In this document: piece after piece, positions 29,842 through 38,298 of the stretch
How positions within the stretch are numbered: position 1 is the first letter of the stretch
How the letters are laid out: each line of letters opens with the position of its first letter
Assembly (NCBI GenBank): GCA_022511185.1
Contig: JAFLSA010000004.1
Location: 1-42,833 of the forward strand
DNA length: 42,833 nucleotides
Direction: 5' to 3'
Source of the DNA: Eubacterium sp.
GTDB taxonomy: Bacteria > Bacillota > Clostridia > Oscillospirales > Acutalibacteraceae
The notes under the pieces: generated by a model
Told to the model about the DNA's origin: nothing
Seen by the model: only the letters and a program-made list of their open reading frames with translations
Databases searched by the model: none
Position numbers and translations under genes: made by a program

Positions 29842-31659
29842 TTATTCATCATCACTTGACAGCTTGAGGACTGCGAGGAAAGCCTCCTGCGGTACCTCAA
29901 CCTGACCGAACTGGCGCATACGCTTTTTGCCCTCTTTTTGCTTTTCAAGGAGCTTTTTCTTACGTGTTACGTCACCGCCGTAGCATTTTGCAAGGACGTC
30001 CTTACGCAGTGCCTTAACGGTTTCACGGGCAATAACCTTGCCTCCGATTGCAACCTGAATCGGTATTTCAAACAGGTGACGAGGAATATGCTTTTTAAGC
30101 TGTTCGGCAATTTTTCTGGCTCTGGAATATGCCTTTTCCCTGTGAATTATAAATGAAAGAGCGTCAATAATATCGCCGTTTAAAAGCACGTCAACCTTGC
30201 ACAAATCTGACTTACGGTAATCTGCTATCTCATAATCAAATGAAGCATAGCCACGTGTCCTTGACTTAAGCGCATCAAAGAAATCATAGATTATTTCATT
30301 GAGTGGTAATTCATAATGAATATCAACTCTGTCAGGCGTGATATAGTTCATATCCTTAAAAATACCTCTGCGCTCCTGACACATATCCATAATCGTGCCT
30401 ACAAATTCACTCGGCACGTATACGTGAGCATTCGCAAACGGCTCCTCGCAGTAGTCGATATACGCAGGGTCGGGATAATTGGTCGGATTATCAATTTCAA
30501 CCATTGAGCCGTCAGATAAATAAATCTTATAAACAACACTTGGCACAGTCGTTATAAGCTCAAGGTTGTATTCCCTCTCAAGACGTTCTTCAATAATTTC
30601 AAGATGAAGCAGTCCGAGAAATCCACAACGAAAGCCAAAGCCGAGCGCTCCCGACGTTTCAGGCTCAAATGAAAGTGAAGCATCGTTAAGCTGAAGCTTT
30701 TCAAGCGCATCACGAAGATTTTCATAATCAGCACCGTCAGCAGGATAAACACCGCAGAAAACCATTGGGTTGACCTTGCGGTAGCCGGGCAGTGCTTCAT
30801 CAGCAGGATTAGATGCAAGAGTGACGGTATCGCCTACTCTCGCTTCGCTTACAGTTTTAATTGAAGCGGTGATATATCCAACCTCGCCGGCACAAAGCTC
30901 GTTAGTCTTTTCCATAGAAGTTGCACGCATATAGCCGACCTCGACGACGGTAAACTCTGCACCCGTTGCCATCATACGCATTGTATCGCCCGCTTTTATT
31001 TTGCCATCCATAACGCGAACATACACAATAACACCACGGTATGAATCATAAATTGAATCAAAAATCAAGGCACGAAGCGGCTTATCGTCATCACCTGTCG
31101 GGGCAGAAACCTCATTGACGATATACTCCAAGACCTCTTCAACGTTCTCACCTGTCTTTGCACTTACACGCGGAGCATCAAGACAAGGTATACCGATAAC
31201 CTCCTCAACCTCCTCAGCCACTCTGTCTGGCTCTGCGGCAGGAAGGTCAATTTTGTTAATGACGGGGAGAATGTCAAGGTCGTGGTCAAGAGCAAGATAA
31301 GTATTTGCAAGGGTCTGTGCCTCAACACCCTGAGAGGCATCAACAATTAAAATTGCGCCCTCGCAGGCAGCAAGCGAGCGTGACACCTCATAGTTAAAGT
31401 CAACGTGACCCGGAGTATCAATGAGATTAAACTCATAAAGCTCGCCGTTTTTTGCCGTATAGTCAAGCTTAACAGCGTGCGCCTTAATAGTGATACCACG
31501 CTCACGTTCAAGGTCCATATCGTCAAGAATCTGCTCCTGCATATCACGTGTGGCAACAGAGCTTGTAAGCTCTAAAAGCCTGTCCGCAAGAGTGGATTTT
31601 CCGTGGTCAATATGGGCGATTATTGAAAAATTCCTGATATGTTTTTTATCAACTGCCAA
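29842..31659 (-). CDS. lepA: Elongation factor 4 (back-translocating GTPase)
   Basis: A 605-residue translational GTPase. G1 is [10 protein letters not shown], followed by the switch I region [21 protein letters not shown]3 DTPGHVDF and G4 NKIDLP. Domains II and III and the LepA-specific C-terminus ([25 protein letters not shown]) follow. EF4 binds stalled or mistranslocated ribosomes. It starts at TTG (residues MAVDKKH) behind a strong GGAGGACTACCA; no in-frame ATG fits. It lies 20 bases after the nucleotidyltransferase gene, so it probably belongs to that operon. Confidence 0.97.
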   Translation of the reverse strand: MAVDKKHIRNFSIIAHIDHGKSTLADRLLELTSSVATRDMQEQILDDMDLERERGITIKAHAVKLDYTAKNGELYEFNLIDTPGHVDFNYEVSRSLAACEGAILIVDASQGVEAQTLANTYLALDHDLDILPVINKIDLPAAEPDRVAEEVEEVIGIPCLDAPRVSAKTGENVEEVLEYIVNEVSAPTGDDDKPLRALIFDSIYDSYRGVIVYVRVMDGKIKAGDTMRMMATGAEFTVVEVGYMRATSMEKTNELCAGEVGYITASIKTVSEARVGDTVTLASNPADEALPGYRKVNPMVFCGVYPADGADYENLRDALEKLQLNDASLSFEPETSGALGFGFRCGFLGLLHLEIIEERLEREYNLELITTVPSVVYKIYLSDGSMVEIDNPTNYPDPAYIDYCEEPFANAHVYVPSEFVGTIMDMCQERRGIFKDMNYITPDRVDIHYELPLNEIIYDFFDALKSRTRGYASFDYEIADYRKSDLCKVDVLLNGDIIDALSFIIHREKAYSRARKIAEQLKKHIPRHLFEIPIQVAIGGKVIARETVKALRKDVLAKCYGGDVTRKKKLLEKQKEGKKRMRQFGQVEVPQEAFLAVLKLSSDDE

Positions 31660-31679
31660 TGGTAGTCCTCCGTGAATGA

Positions 31680-32777
31680 TTATTTTATTTTCTTAATTTC
31701 GCTCAGCTCGTTTTTAGCTGATTTCGAGTTGTATTTTATCTTTGTAAAAAGTCTTACGATATAGTAAAAAGGCAGAAGATACGGCCTTTTTTCAAGCTGT
31801 CTGTAGTCAGCAGTCATCTTCTTTTTATCCGGGAAAATCCGCCTGAATATATACCTCAACTTTGAGCCGTTAAATTCAGAAAGCTTTTTAGAATAATCAA
31901 CAACGAGATTGCCGTAAACGCCGCTGCTGAGTAAAAAGTCAAGCATTTTCTGCTGATTTTCAGTTGCTTCACCGCCGTTAAATATTGCGTTTGTGAGGCT
32001 GATTGCATCAAGGGCAAAATCCTTGATACCGATTTTATCAAGCTCGTCAATCGCCCTGTCCATATCTACACTCTCGCCGTAATTAAGCAAAACGTAAATA
32101 TCGCACAGAAAGCGCACGCCGCAGCCGTTTGTCGCATAGTGCTTGTACATATGGCATATTGTGTAAACAAAATGCTCAGTTGCCTCAACGTAATACTTGT
32201 ACGGATTTTGGTTGTCTGCCTTTGCATTTTTCCACAAATCGAAATGCGGGCAAAACTCGGCTTCATCAAAGAACAATTCCCTGTGCCATTCAAACGTGTA
32301 AAACGGCTCTTTAAAGAAATCATCGGAATTTTCACAGGAGGTAGTGAGCCTGAAGCCACGTGATTTCATAAGCTTTAAGAGCAGATCCCTTTTGCTGTAA
32401 TCATAGAGGATATCAATATCACTCATCTGGCGCATTTTCTGCTGAGGATAGTAATTCCTGAGCACACTGCCCTTGAGAAGCATAAATTTAATTTGCTTTT
32501 CCTGCAAGGCTCGTTCAAGCTCCTCGAGCTCATTTTTCATTGAAAGAAGGCGCAAAAGCTCATTTTTAACGTACACAACAAGCTCCTGTGCCTGCTCAGT
32601 CGGCAGAGCTGAGGAATCAAGCACAGCCGCAATGATAGAGTAAACCTGCTGTTTTTTTGAAATGGCAACAAGCCTTCCCCAATCGATACCGTCGGGCGCA
32701 GTAGGCAAAGCCTCTTTTTTTATTGCTGATTTGAGCAGCTTTACAAGATATTCACTTTCCACAGATGAATACTGCAT
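31680..32777 (-). CDS. Nucleotidyltransferase family protein (NTP_transf_5-like)
   Basis: A 365-residue protein. [34 protein letters not shown] holds the fold signature: Gly-Ser at 103-104 and Asp120-x-Asp122, the metal-binding pair of nucleotidyltransferases. A long helical C-terminal part includes [32 protein letters not shown]. Proteins of this shape are found in Firmicutes lasso-peptide clusters and in surface-polysaccharide loci, where they modify products with nucleotides or unknown groups. It begins 2 bases after the PqqD-like gene, with GAGGGATAATT at the junction. Substrate unknown. Confidence 0.8.
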   Translation of the reverse strand: MQYSSVESEYLVKLLKSAIKKEALPTAPDGIDWGRLVAISKKQQVYSIIAAVLDSSALPTEQAQELVVYVKNELLRLLSMKNELEELERALQEKQIKFMLLKGSVLRNYYPQQKMRQMSDIDILYDYSKRDLLLKLMKSRGFRLTTSCENSDDFFKEPFYTFEWHRELFFDEAEFCPHFDLWKNAKADNQNPYKYYVEATEHFVYTICHMYKHYATNGCGVRFLCDIYVLLNYGESVDMDRAIDELDKIGIKDFALDAISLTNAIFNGGEATENQQKMLDFLLSSGVYGNLVVDYSKKLSEFNGSKLRYIFRRIFPDKKKMTADYRQLEKRPYLLPFYYIVRLFTKIKYNSKSAKNELSEIKKIK

Positions 32778-32779
32778 AA

Positions 32780-33046
32780 TTATCCCTCAATAAGATTTTT
32801 GCTTTTCAGTAAATCTAAAAGTTCCTTAACGTCTGCACGCACAATGCTTTCATCAACGTCGTACCTTTCAAGCATAGCGGCAACAATGCTGTCCTCTGTC
32901 TGCTCAGTTTTAAGCAGCTCAAAGATAAACGCAGCAGTAGGATTGTTCTTAACAAGTCCGTTAAACTCCCTTGCCGCCTTACCTGTTGCAATGGCAAAAT
33001 TCTCACCGTCTATTGAATTTGTAACAATTCCGTCTTTTAATTTCAT
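32780..33046 (-). CDS. PqqD-like small protein
   Basis: An 88-residue protein: short beta strands (KDGIVTNSIDGENFAIATGKAAREFNGLVKNNPTAAFIFELL), then helices ending in VKELLDLLKSKNLIEG. This is the winged-helix PqqD fold, which as a RiPP recognition element binds leader peptides for radical SAM or other enzymes. The start is the ATG after AAGGTGATTGAT; a GTG three codons upstream lies inside that site. It is followed after 2 bases by a nucleotidyltransferase, and an HprK-like protein lies about 27 kb away. No precursor peptide is visible nearby. Confidence 0.85.
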   Translation of the reverse strand: MKLKDGIVTNSIDGENFAIATGKAAREFNGLVKNNPTAAFIFELLKTEQTEDSIVAAMLERYDVDESIVRADVKELLDLLKSKNLIEG

Positions 33047-33077
33047 ATCAATCACCTTTTATTTAATTATCTTTTTA

Positions 33078-33614
33078 TTATAGCTGATAAGTTTGCTCAT
33101 TATCAGGCAAATCGCCATAAAACCATAAATCCCTTTCGGATTCAATTAATCCTTCTTCATTAACAATTTTCTCGTGATAACAGATTTCTTGAAGTGATGC
33201 TTTAATATTACGCTTTTTGCAAAAAGAATAATTTTGCTTTATCGGTGTCCAATACTGTTCCGGACCGTTTCTTTTCCAAAAAGATTTGTAATAGCTTTCA
33301 TCATAAAAAATGATAATTTGCGAACGCCAATAATCAGGTACCGATAAAACTGCAACGACCTTGCTAAACGGAATATCACTCGGTTTTTGTGAAATAAACA
33401 TTTCAGTAGTTTCAAGCCATTTCCTGCAAAATTCCGTTTTGGTTTTTCCGCTTGTTCTCTTGCTTCCAATAAAGCTACTACTGGGAACATGAAAATGCTC
33501 GTACTTTTCATCCGCCTCGGAAAAAGGAGTAAACTTATCAATATATCTGAACATAGACTTTAATTTTTGAGACTGTCCACGCTGCTTTTTCCTGTCTTGT
33601 TTTAATTTAAGCAT
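33078..33614 (-). CDS. DUF3916-like protein
   Basis: A 178-residue basic, soluble protein rich in Lys, Ser and aromatic residues. The segment HFHVPSSSFIGSKRTSGKTKTEFCRKWLETTEMFI and DYWRSQIIIFYDESYYKSFW fit the DUF3916 family as I remember it; function unknown. It has no signal, TM helix or metal motif. The start follows AAGGAGATAATGTGA. It sits in a co-directional run (34 bases after the radical SAM gene, 31 before the PqqD-like gene), but its AT-rich codon use differs from both, so it may be an insertion. Confidence 0.55.
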   Translation of the reverse strand: MLKLKQDRKKQRGQSQKLKSMFRYIDKFTPFSEADEKYEHFHVPSSSFIGSKRTSGKTKTEFCRKWLETTEMFISQKPSDIPFSKVVAVLSVPDYWRSQIIIFYDESYYKSFWKRNGPEQYWTPIKQNYSFCKKRNIKASLQEICYHEKIVNEEGLIESERDLWFYGDLPDNEQTYQL

Positions 33615-33648
33615 TCACATTATCTCCTTGAAATGGTAAAAGCTATCA

Positions 33649-34404
33649 TTATGGCATATATTTTGCAAGTATTTCCAAAATATCAGTCTTATAAATATTG
33701 CCCTGAAGGACGTCACCGTTTGGTGAAACACAGATTGCTCGGATATCCTGTGGATTCTCGGCGTATGGGCTGATATAAGTGGTATTTGAATCAAAATATT
33801 CTTTAAAATACTTAAGTGCGTTGCCTTTTGGAAGAATTACGTTTCCGCTTGACACCGCAATTCCCAACTCTTGAAACTGAGCAAGTATCTCACGTGTTTT
33901 GCGATTATAAGGATTGTCTGCCTCAGTATCCACAAGCCATGCAGGGTGAACACGGAGTCTCGGAATCCCTGCATCAATAAGTGCTTTTGCAAATGTCATT
34001 ACAGGTTCAAGCGGAATGGTCTCCTGATGAAATGCGTCTACCGAAAGCAAAATATCATTCACACCGTTATCGACAAGTCCCTGTGCGACGAGCCTTATTT
34101 TTTCTGTATCGCGGCTGAAAAATCCGTTTGTAATCATCTGGCGTTTTGGAATACCCATTTCCCGTGCCATTGAATGTATTTTATATACCTCACCAGGATA
34201 AAGCAACGGCTCGCCGCCGAAGGTCATAAGTGATTCTATACTGTAATTTTTCGCTGTTTTGCGTACCATTTCCGCCGCTAAGTCACCATCAATATGCTCA
34301 CCGTTAGCATAATGATCACCCTCTGAGCAGTGCTTGCACCGTCCTGTACAGGCTAAAGTGACCATAAACTCAATTCGGTTTAAATTTTGAATATATTGAT
34401 TCAT
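33649..34404 (-). CDS. Radical SAM protein
   Basis: A 251-residue enzyme with the radical SAM motif CTGRCKHC (Cys19, 23, 26), the SAM-contacting GGEPLLYP and LLSVDAFHQ in the barrel. The C-terminus reads ICVSPNGDVLQGNIYKTDILEIL, which keeps the strand motif of SPASM-like proteins but not the extra cluster cysteines. Reaction unknown; the shape suggests a peptide- or small-molecule-modifying or activating enzyme. It starts 4 bases after rlmD and should be co-transcribed with it. A PqqD-like gene lies about 600 bases downstream, so a functional link is possible. Confidence 0.88.
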   Translation of the reverse strand: MNQYIQNLNRIEFMVTLACTGRCKHCSEGDHYANGEHIDGDLAAEMVRKTAKNYSIESLMTFGGEPLLYPGEVYKIHSMAREMGIPKRQMITNGFFSRDTEKIRLVAQGLVDNGVNDILLSVDAFHQETIPLEPVMTFAKALIDAGIPRLRVHPAWLVDTEADNPYNRKTREILAQFQELGIAVSSGNVILPKGNALKYFKEYFDSNTTYISPYAENPQDIRAICVSPNGDVLQGNIYKTDILEILAKYMP

Positions 34405-34408
34405 ACTG

Positions 34409-35767
34409 TTATCCTTCTTTTATTATCAATGCTACGCATTCGACGTGAGGGGTGCGGGGGAACATATCGACGGCTGTTACTTTTTGGGTAACATAGTTTT
34501 TTTCTTTGAGTATTGCCAGATCTCTGGCAAGGGTTGCGCTGTCGCAGGAGACGTAGACAATTCTTTTAGGGGACAGCTCCTCAATAGTATCAAATAGTGA
34601 TTTATCACAGCCCTTGCGTGGTGGGTCGAGGATAATCACATCAGGCTTAATGCCCTTCTTTTTCAGAATCTCTGCACCCTTTGGTGCGTCTGCACATATA
34701 AACTGCGCATTTGTGATGCCGTTAATTTTTGCATTTTCTTTAGCATTTTCAATTGCCTGCGGAATAATTTCAATTCCCACAAGCTGTTTAACGCTGTCTG
34801 CCATTGTCAGTCCGATTGTACCCACGCCACAGTAAAGGTCAAGCAGAATTTCATCACCTGTGAGATTTGCAAGCTCACTTGCCTTTTTATAGAGCTTTTC
34901 GCACTGATTATGATTCACCTGATAAAAGGAGTCGGGCGAAATTAAAAATGTTTTTCCAAGCAGCTTGTCCTTAATATTTTTCTCGCCCCAGATGATTTTT
35001 GTTTCTCTGCCTAAAATAACGTTCGTTTTTTCTTTATTAACATTGACTGCGACCGAAATCAAGCCGTCAACATTTTCCTTTAAAAGAGAAATGAGAAGGT
35101 CACTGTTTGGTATACTGTCTGCGTTGATAACAGCACACGCCATTATCTCACCTGTTGCAAAGCCTTTTCTAAAATAAATATGGCGTAAAAGTCCTCTGCC
35201 TGTCTGCTCGTTATATGATGTGATATTTTCGCTTTCAACCCATTTTGAAAATGCTTTTAAGCCCTGTTCAAACTCAGTCGGCTGTAATTTACAATCGGCA
35301 CAAGGAATAATTCTATGGCTCTTATAGGCATAAAAACCCGCGAGCATTTCACCGTCTGCTATATCGACAGGGTACTGTGCTTTGTTTCTGTAATGTGCTA
35401 AATCATCAGCGCCGATTATTTCGTCAACCTTGACGTCAATATGCCCTATTCTTTCGAGTGCGTCCTGCACCCTGCTCTTTTTATATTTAAGCTCTTCATC
35501 ATACGTCATATGGCGAAATGAGCAGCCGCCGCATTTTTTAGAATATGGACAGTCGCTTTCGATACGCTCAGGGCTTGGCTGAATTATTTTATCAATTATA
35601 CCGACAGCATAATTCTTCGACCTTTTAATTATATGGGCGATTATTTTATCCTGAGGAACAGTACCTCTGACAAACACGGCAAGTCCGTCATATCTGCCGA
35701 CTCCGCTACCCTCTGACGTCAGGGAATCAATCGTTAATTCAATTTTATCGTTCTTCGACAGCTCCAC
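34409..35767 (-). CDS. rlmD: 23S rRNA (uracil-5-)-methyltransferase, RlmD/RlmCD type
   Basis: A 452-residue methyltransferase. The N-terminal TRAM domain is followed by the cluster motif DCPYSKKCGGCSFRH (Cys73, 79 and 82, plus a fourth in IIPCADC). The SAM-binding DLYCGVGTIGLTMAD, DPPRKGCD and the nucleophile Cys of YVSCDSATLARDLAIL follow. It methylates U1939-type uridines of 23S rRNA; Gram-positive members are often bifunctional. It starts at GTG behind GGTGATTTAA. It heads the run with the radical SAM gene. Confidence 0.93.
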   Translation of the reverse strand: MELSKNDKIELTIDSLTSEGSGVGRYDGLAVFVRGTVPQDKIIAHIIKRSKNYAVGIIDKIIQPSPERIESDCPYSKKCGGCSFRHMTYDEELKYKKSRVQDALERIGHIDVKVDEIIGADDLAHYRNKAQYPVDIADGEMLAGFYAYKSHRIIPCADCKLQPTEFEQGLKAFSKWVESENITSYNEQTGRGLLRHIYFRKGFATGEIMACAVINADSIPNSDLLISLLKENVDGLISVAVNVNKEKTNVILGRETKIIWGEKNIKDKLLGKTFLISPDSFYQVNHNQCEKLYKKASELANLTGDEILLDLYCGVGTIGLTMADSVKQLVGIEIIPQAIENAKENAKINGITNAQFICADAPKGAEILKKKGIKPDVIILDPPRKGCDKSLFDTIEELSPKRIVYVSCDSATLARDLAILKEKNYVTQKVTAVDMFPRTPHVECVALIIKEG

Positions 35768-35846
35768 TTAAATCACCGCTATATATAATTTCGCACTTTA
35801 TATAATAACACATATATTTAAAATAATAAAGAGGAAAATAAAAAAA

Positions 35847-35876
35847 GAACGACTTGTTCAAATAAACAAGCCGTTC
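35847..35876 (-). terminator. Terminator of the GtrA-like gene
   Basis: On the minus strand GAACGGCTTGTT pairs with AACAAGTCGTTC (one G-U), 6-base loop, then seven T. Confidence 0.8.
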
Positions 35877-35893
35877 CAAATTTATTCAATGAA

Positions 35894-36550
35894 TTATGCA
35901 GCTGCTTCCTCTTCGCCGTCTGCTTTCTTTTCCTTAAGAAGTACGAACTTCTCCATCGGGAAGAGAACGAGCATCTGTACAAGACCTGCTGCAAGACCAG
36001 CAATTGTTCTTGCAAGGTTGTTGAGCCATGCCCAAGGAGCCTTTGCAATAACGCCAACGATCCAGCCCTGAAGCCATGTAGAGAACAGGATAAGAGCTAT
36101 CATAAGTACGATATAGATAGCAAAGTTGTACCATGGAGCATCTGACTTAAATGTTGTCTTCTTGTTCTGATAGAAGCCATAGATGTTAGCAATAAGGTTT
36201 GAAAGGAAGAACGGAAGGAGATAACCCCAAGTAACAATACCGCCAATAACAACGCCGTTTTCAATAGTACCGCCGATTACATACTTCGCAACCTGTTCAG
36301 CGCCTTCAACTGTTGAGGCATCAAAAATTACATTTGGTGCAAATATTGCCTGTAAGAATCCAGGAAGTGTAGCTGTAACACTATCAAAAATAAGCGGAAG
36401 TACGTTTGCAAGTACAAGCTGAATGATAGTTACAAGGCCTGAAACTACAAGGAACTTTACAAGCTGCCAAACAGTTTTAATAAATGAGCCTTTTTCCTCT
36501 GCTGCACTGTCAATGCCGCCGAGGCTGATTTTTTTCTTTTCGTCTGCCAT
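35894..36550 (-). CDS. GtrA-like membrane protein
   Basis: A 218-residue protein with about four to five helices. VWQLVKFLVVSGLVTIIQLVLANVLP and FFLSNLIANIYGFYQNKKTTF, then FAIYIVLMIALILFSTWLQGWI, match the GtrA family, which flips or presents lipid-linked sugars; the QNKKTTF sits where GtrA has an Asn-Arg-x-Trp-Thr-Phe. An insertion of about 40 residues between the first two helices (FAPNVIFDASTVEGAEQVAKYVIGGT) and an acidic Ala-rich tail are unusual. The ATG follows AAGGAGAAAATTT. It has its own promoter and terminator. Confidence 0.75.
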   Translation of the reverse strand: MADEKKKISLGGIDSAAEEKGSFIKTVWQLVKFLVVSGLVTIIQLVLANVLPLIFDSVTATLPGFLQAIFAPNVIFDASTVEGAEQVAKYVIGGTIENGVVIGGIVTWGYLLPFFLSNLIANIYGFYQNKKTTFKSDAPWYNFAIYIVLMIALILFSTWLQGWIVGVIAKAPWAWLNNLARTIAGLAAGLVQMLVLFPMEKFVLLKEKKADGEEEAAA

Positions 36551-36586
36551 AAATTTTCTCCTTAAAAATAAAATTTTAACAAAACC

Positions 36587-36615
36587 ATTATATCAGCATT
36601 GAAATATAATTTCAA
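36587..36615 (-). promoter_or_regulatory. Promoter of the GtrA-like gene
   Basis: On the minus strand TTGAAA (36610-36615), a 17-base spacer and TATAAT (36587-36592). Confidence 0.7.
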
Positions 36616-36622
36616 CAATTAT

Positions 36623-38293
36623 TTACAATAAACCTAAAAAAGCAAAGCCTGTAATGCTATGAATAATAGCAACGACAGCCCAGACGATAAGCGCAAGGAT
36701 TCCCAAAACGACTGCCAGAAGAAGAATTACTATAAGAATAAGGATCAAAAGAACGAGTGGGCCTTTCTTGCTCTTCTTAACCGTATCTTCTCTTTGTGCC
36801 TTTTCTTCTGCCTTCGGTGCAGGGTTTTCATCGTCATAAAGAGGATAAAGCGGAAGTGTTGCCCCTGAATCCTTGAACTCGCTGTCTTTCCAGAGAAGCG
36901 GCTCAACAAGAGAACGGACGCTTGTTGCACCCTTAAGGAATTTGCCTATGCTGAGATGAATTGTGTCAAGGAAGGAATCTATGATATTAAGAAATCCGCA
37001 GGTAAGCTTATACTCCCTTGTTTCAGGGCCGTACGGAGAGTCACCGCAGTAGAGATTCTGTACAAGCTCAAGTATAAAATCAACTACCCTGTTGTCTGCA
37101 ATATCGGCAATATCTGATTTCTTAAGTCCGCTTTCCTTTTTACAAAGCTTCCATATTTTCTTAAACGTAAGCTTATTGAGGAATTTGCCGATCGGTTTTA
37201 TAAGCCAGCCGATCTTTTTAACCTTTTCACCCGGGATTGAAAATGCAGGTGTCATTTCTGCAAGAACGTCAATATCATTGCCCATTGCCCAGATGACCTT
37301 TGCAATCATACCGAAGAAAAAGCCCTTCATATAATCCGGGAAGGATTTGCCGTTTGTATCAAGTCCCTCAACGTTGTCAACAAATACCGTATCTACATCA
37401 ACCTTGGCATTTTTAGGGTCGATGATTACGTTTCTCATAACCGGAGGGCAGCCGATAAGGGCACCGCAGGCAACGTCATAAAATCTGTTGCCCTTTGGAG
37501 TTGTTATATAGCTGATGTTATGCACATGGGTATGGCCTGTGAGCATAACCTGTATTCCGGCGTCTGCAAAGATTTCTCTCGTAGTTTCGTGATTTCGCTG
37601 CATATCGCCCTTGCCGATTATTGAGTAAAACGGTGACGGAGAAATCATCGGGTGGTGGGTCATTGCAATAACGAACTGGTCGTTCTTTTTTGCATCCTCA
37701 AGCTGTTCCATAATCCACTTCATACAGCCGTCGCTATAGCCTGAACCACGCTCTCCGTCAGGCTTGTCATTAGTATCGTCATTAAGTGCGAACAAACGGT
37801 AGCCGGGTGCAAGCTGAACGACGTAGCAAAGTGAATCCTTATATGTAGAAATCGCTTCGTTCGGGCCAAATTCGTAATACATATCCCAGAGATCAGCCCT
37901 ATGCTCTACAGCAGGAACCTCAATTTGCTCATCACCTACAAAGCCCTTTGAAATACCTCCGCCGCGAAAATCGTGAGTAGCCGTGATAACGTAAACTCTC
38001 TTGCCGCGCTTTTTTAAATCTCTGAGCATTTCAATAAACTCAGCATGAGAAGTAAGCTCGCCGTTTCGTGTAGTGTCACCCGAAAGAACGACTATATCCG
38101 TTGACGTGTCCTCACAAAGCATATCAAAGGCTCTTTTCAGTACAAGATCACTGTCCTTGACAACCATCTGAGATTTAGACTCATCCTTTTCGTAAGCCTT
38201 GCCCTCTGTTCCGTTTTTTCTTGAGTAATAATGAGTGTCAGTTATAAACTGAATTTTTAAAGGTTCATTATTACTTCCATAAATTTTACCCAT
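36623..38293 (-). CDS. Membrane-anchored metallophosphoesterase
   Basis: A 556-residue calcineurin-type enzyme. Metal ligands appear as TDTHYYS, SGDTTRNGE, TATHDFRGGG, MTHHPM and TGHTHVHN. The usual Asn of the GNHD motif is replaced by Thr in TATHD, so one metal ligand is altered. A middle region of about 200 residues (MKGFFFGMIAKVIWAMG onward) is unassigned, and the C-terminus is a long hydrophobic segment (LVLLILILIVILLLAVVLGILALIVWAVV) that would anchor it, with a charged Lys/Glu linker before it. It starts 5 bases after the stop of the MGH1-like glycosidase gene, after GAGGGTAAACGAA. Substrate unknown. Confidence 0.85.
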   Translation of the reverse strand: MGKIYGSNNEPLKIQFITDTHYYSRKNGTEGKAYEKDESKSQMVVKDSDLVLKRAFDMLCEDTSTDIVVLSGDTTRNGELTSHAEFIEMLRDLKKRGKRVYVITATHDFRGGGISKGFVGDEQIEVPAVEHRADLWDMYYEFGPNEAISTYKDSLCYVVQLAPGYRLFALNDDTNDKPDGERGSGYSDGCMKWIMEQLEDAKKNDQFVIAMTHHPMISPSPFYSIIGKGDMQRNHETTREIFADAGIQVMLTGHTHVHNISYITTPKGNRFYDVACGALIGCPPVMRNVIIDPKNAKVDVDTVFVDNVEGLDTNGKSFPDYMKGFFFGMIAKVIWAMGNDIDVLAEMTPAFSIPGEKVKKIGWLIKPIGKFLNKLTFKKIWKLCKKESGLKKSDIADIADNRVVDFILELVQNLYCGDSPYGPETREYKLTCGFLNIIDSFLDTIHLSIGKFLKGATSVRSLVEPLLWKDSEFKDSGATLPLYPLYDDENPAPKAEEKAQREDTVKKSKKGPLVLLILILIVILLLAVVLGILALIVWAVVAIIHSITGFAFLGLL

Positions 38294-38298
38294 TTCGT

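Noticed and set aside
33047-34404. A RiPP locus around the PqqD-like and radical SAM genes
   Set aside because: There is no room for a precursor peptide in the 31- and 34-base gaps, the radical SAM protein lacks the SPASM cysteines, and no transporter or protease is present. Kept only as a hypothesis.
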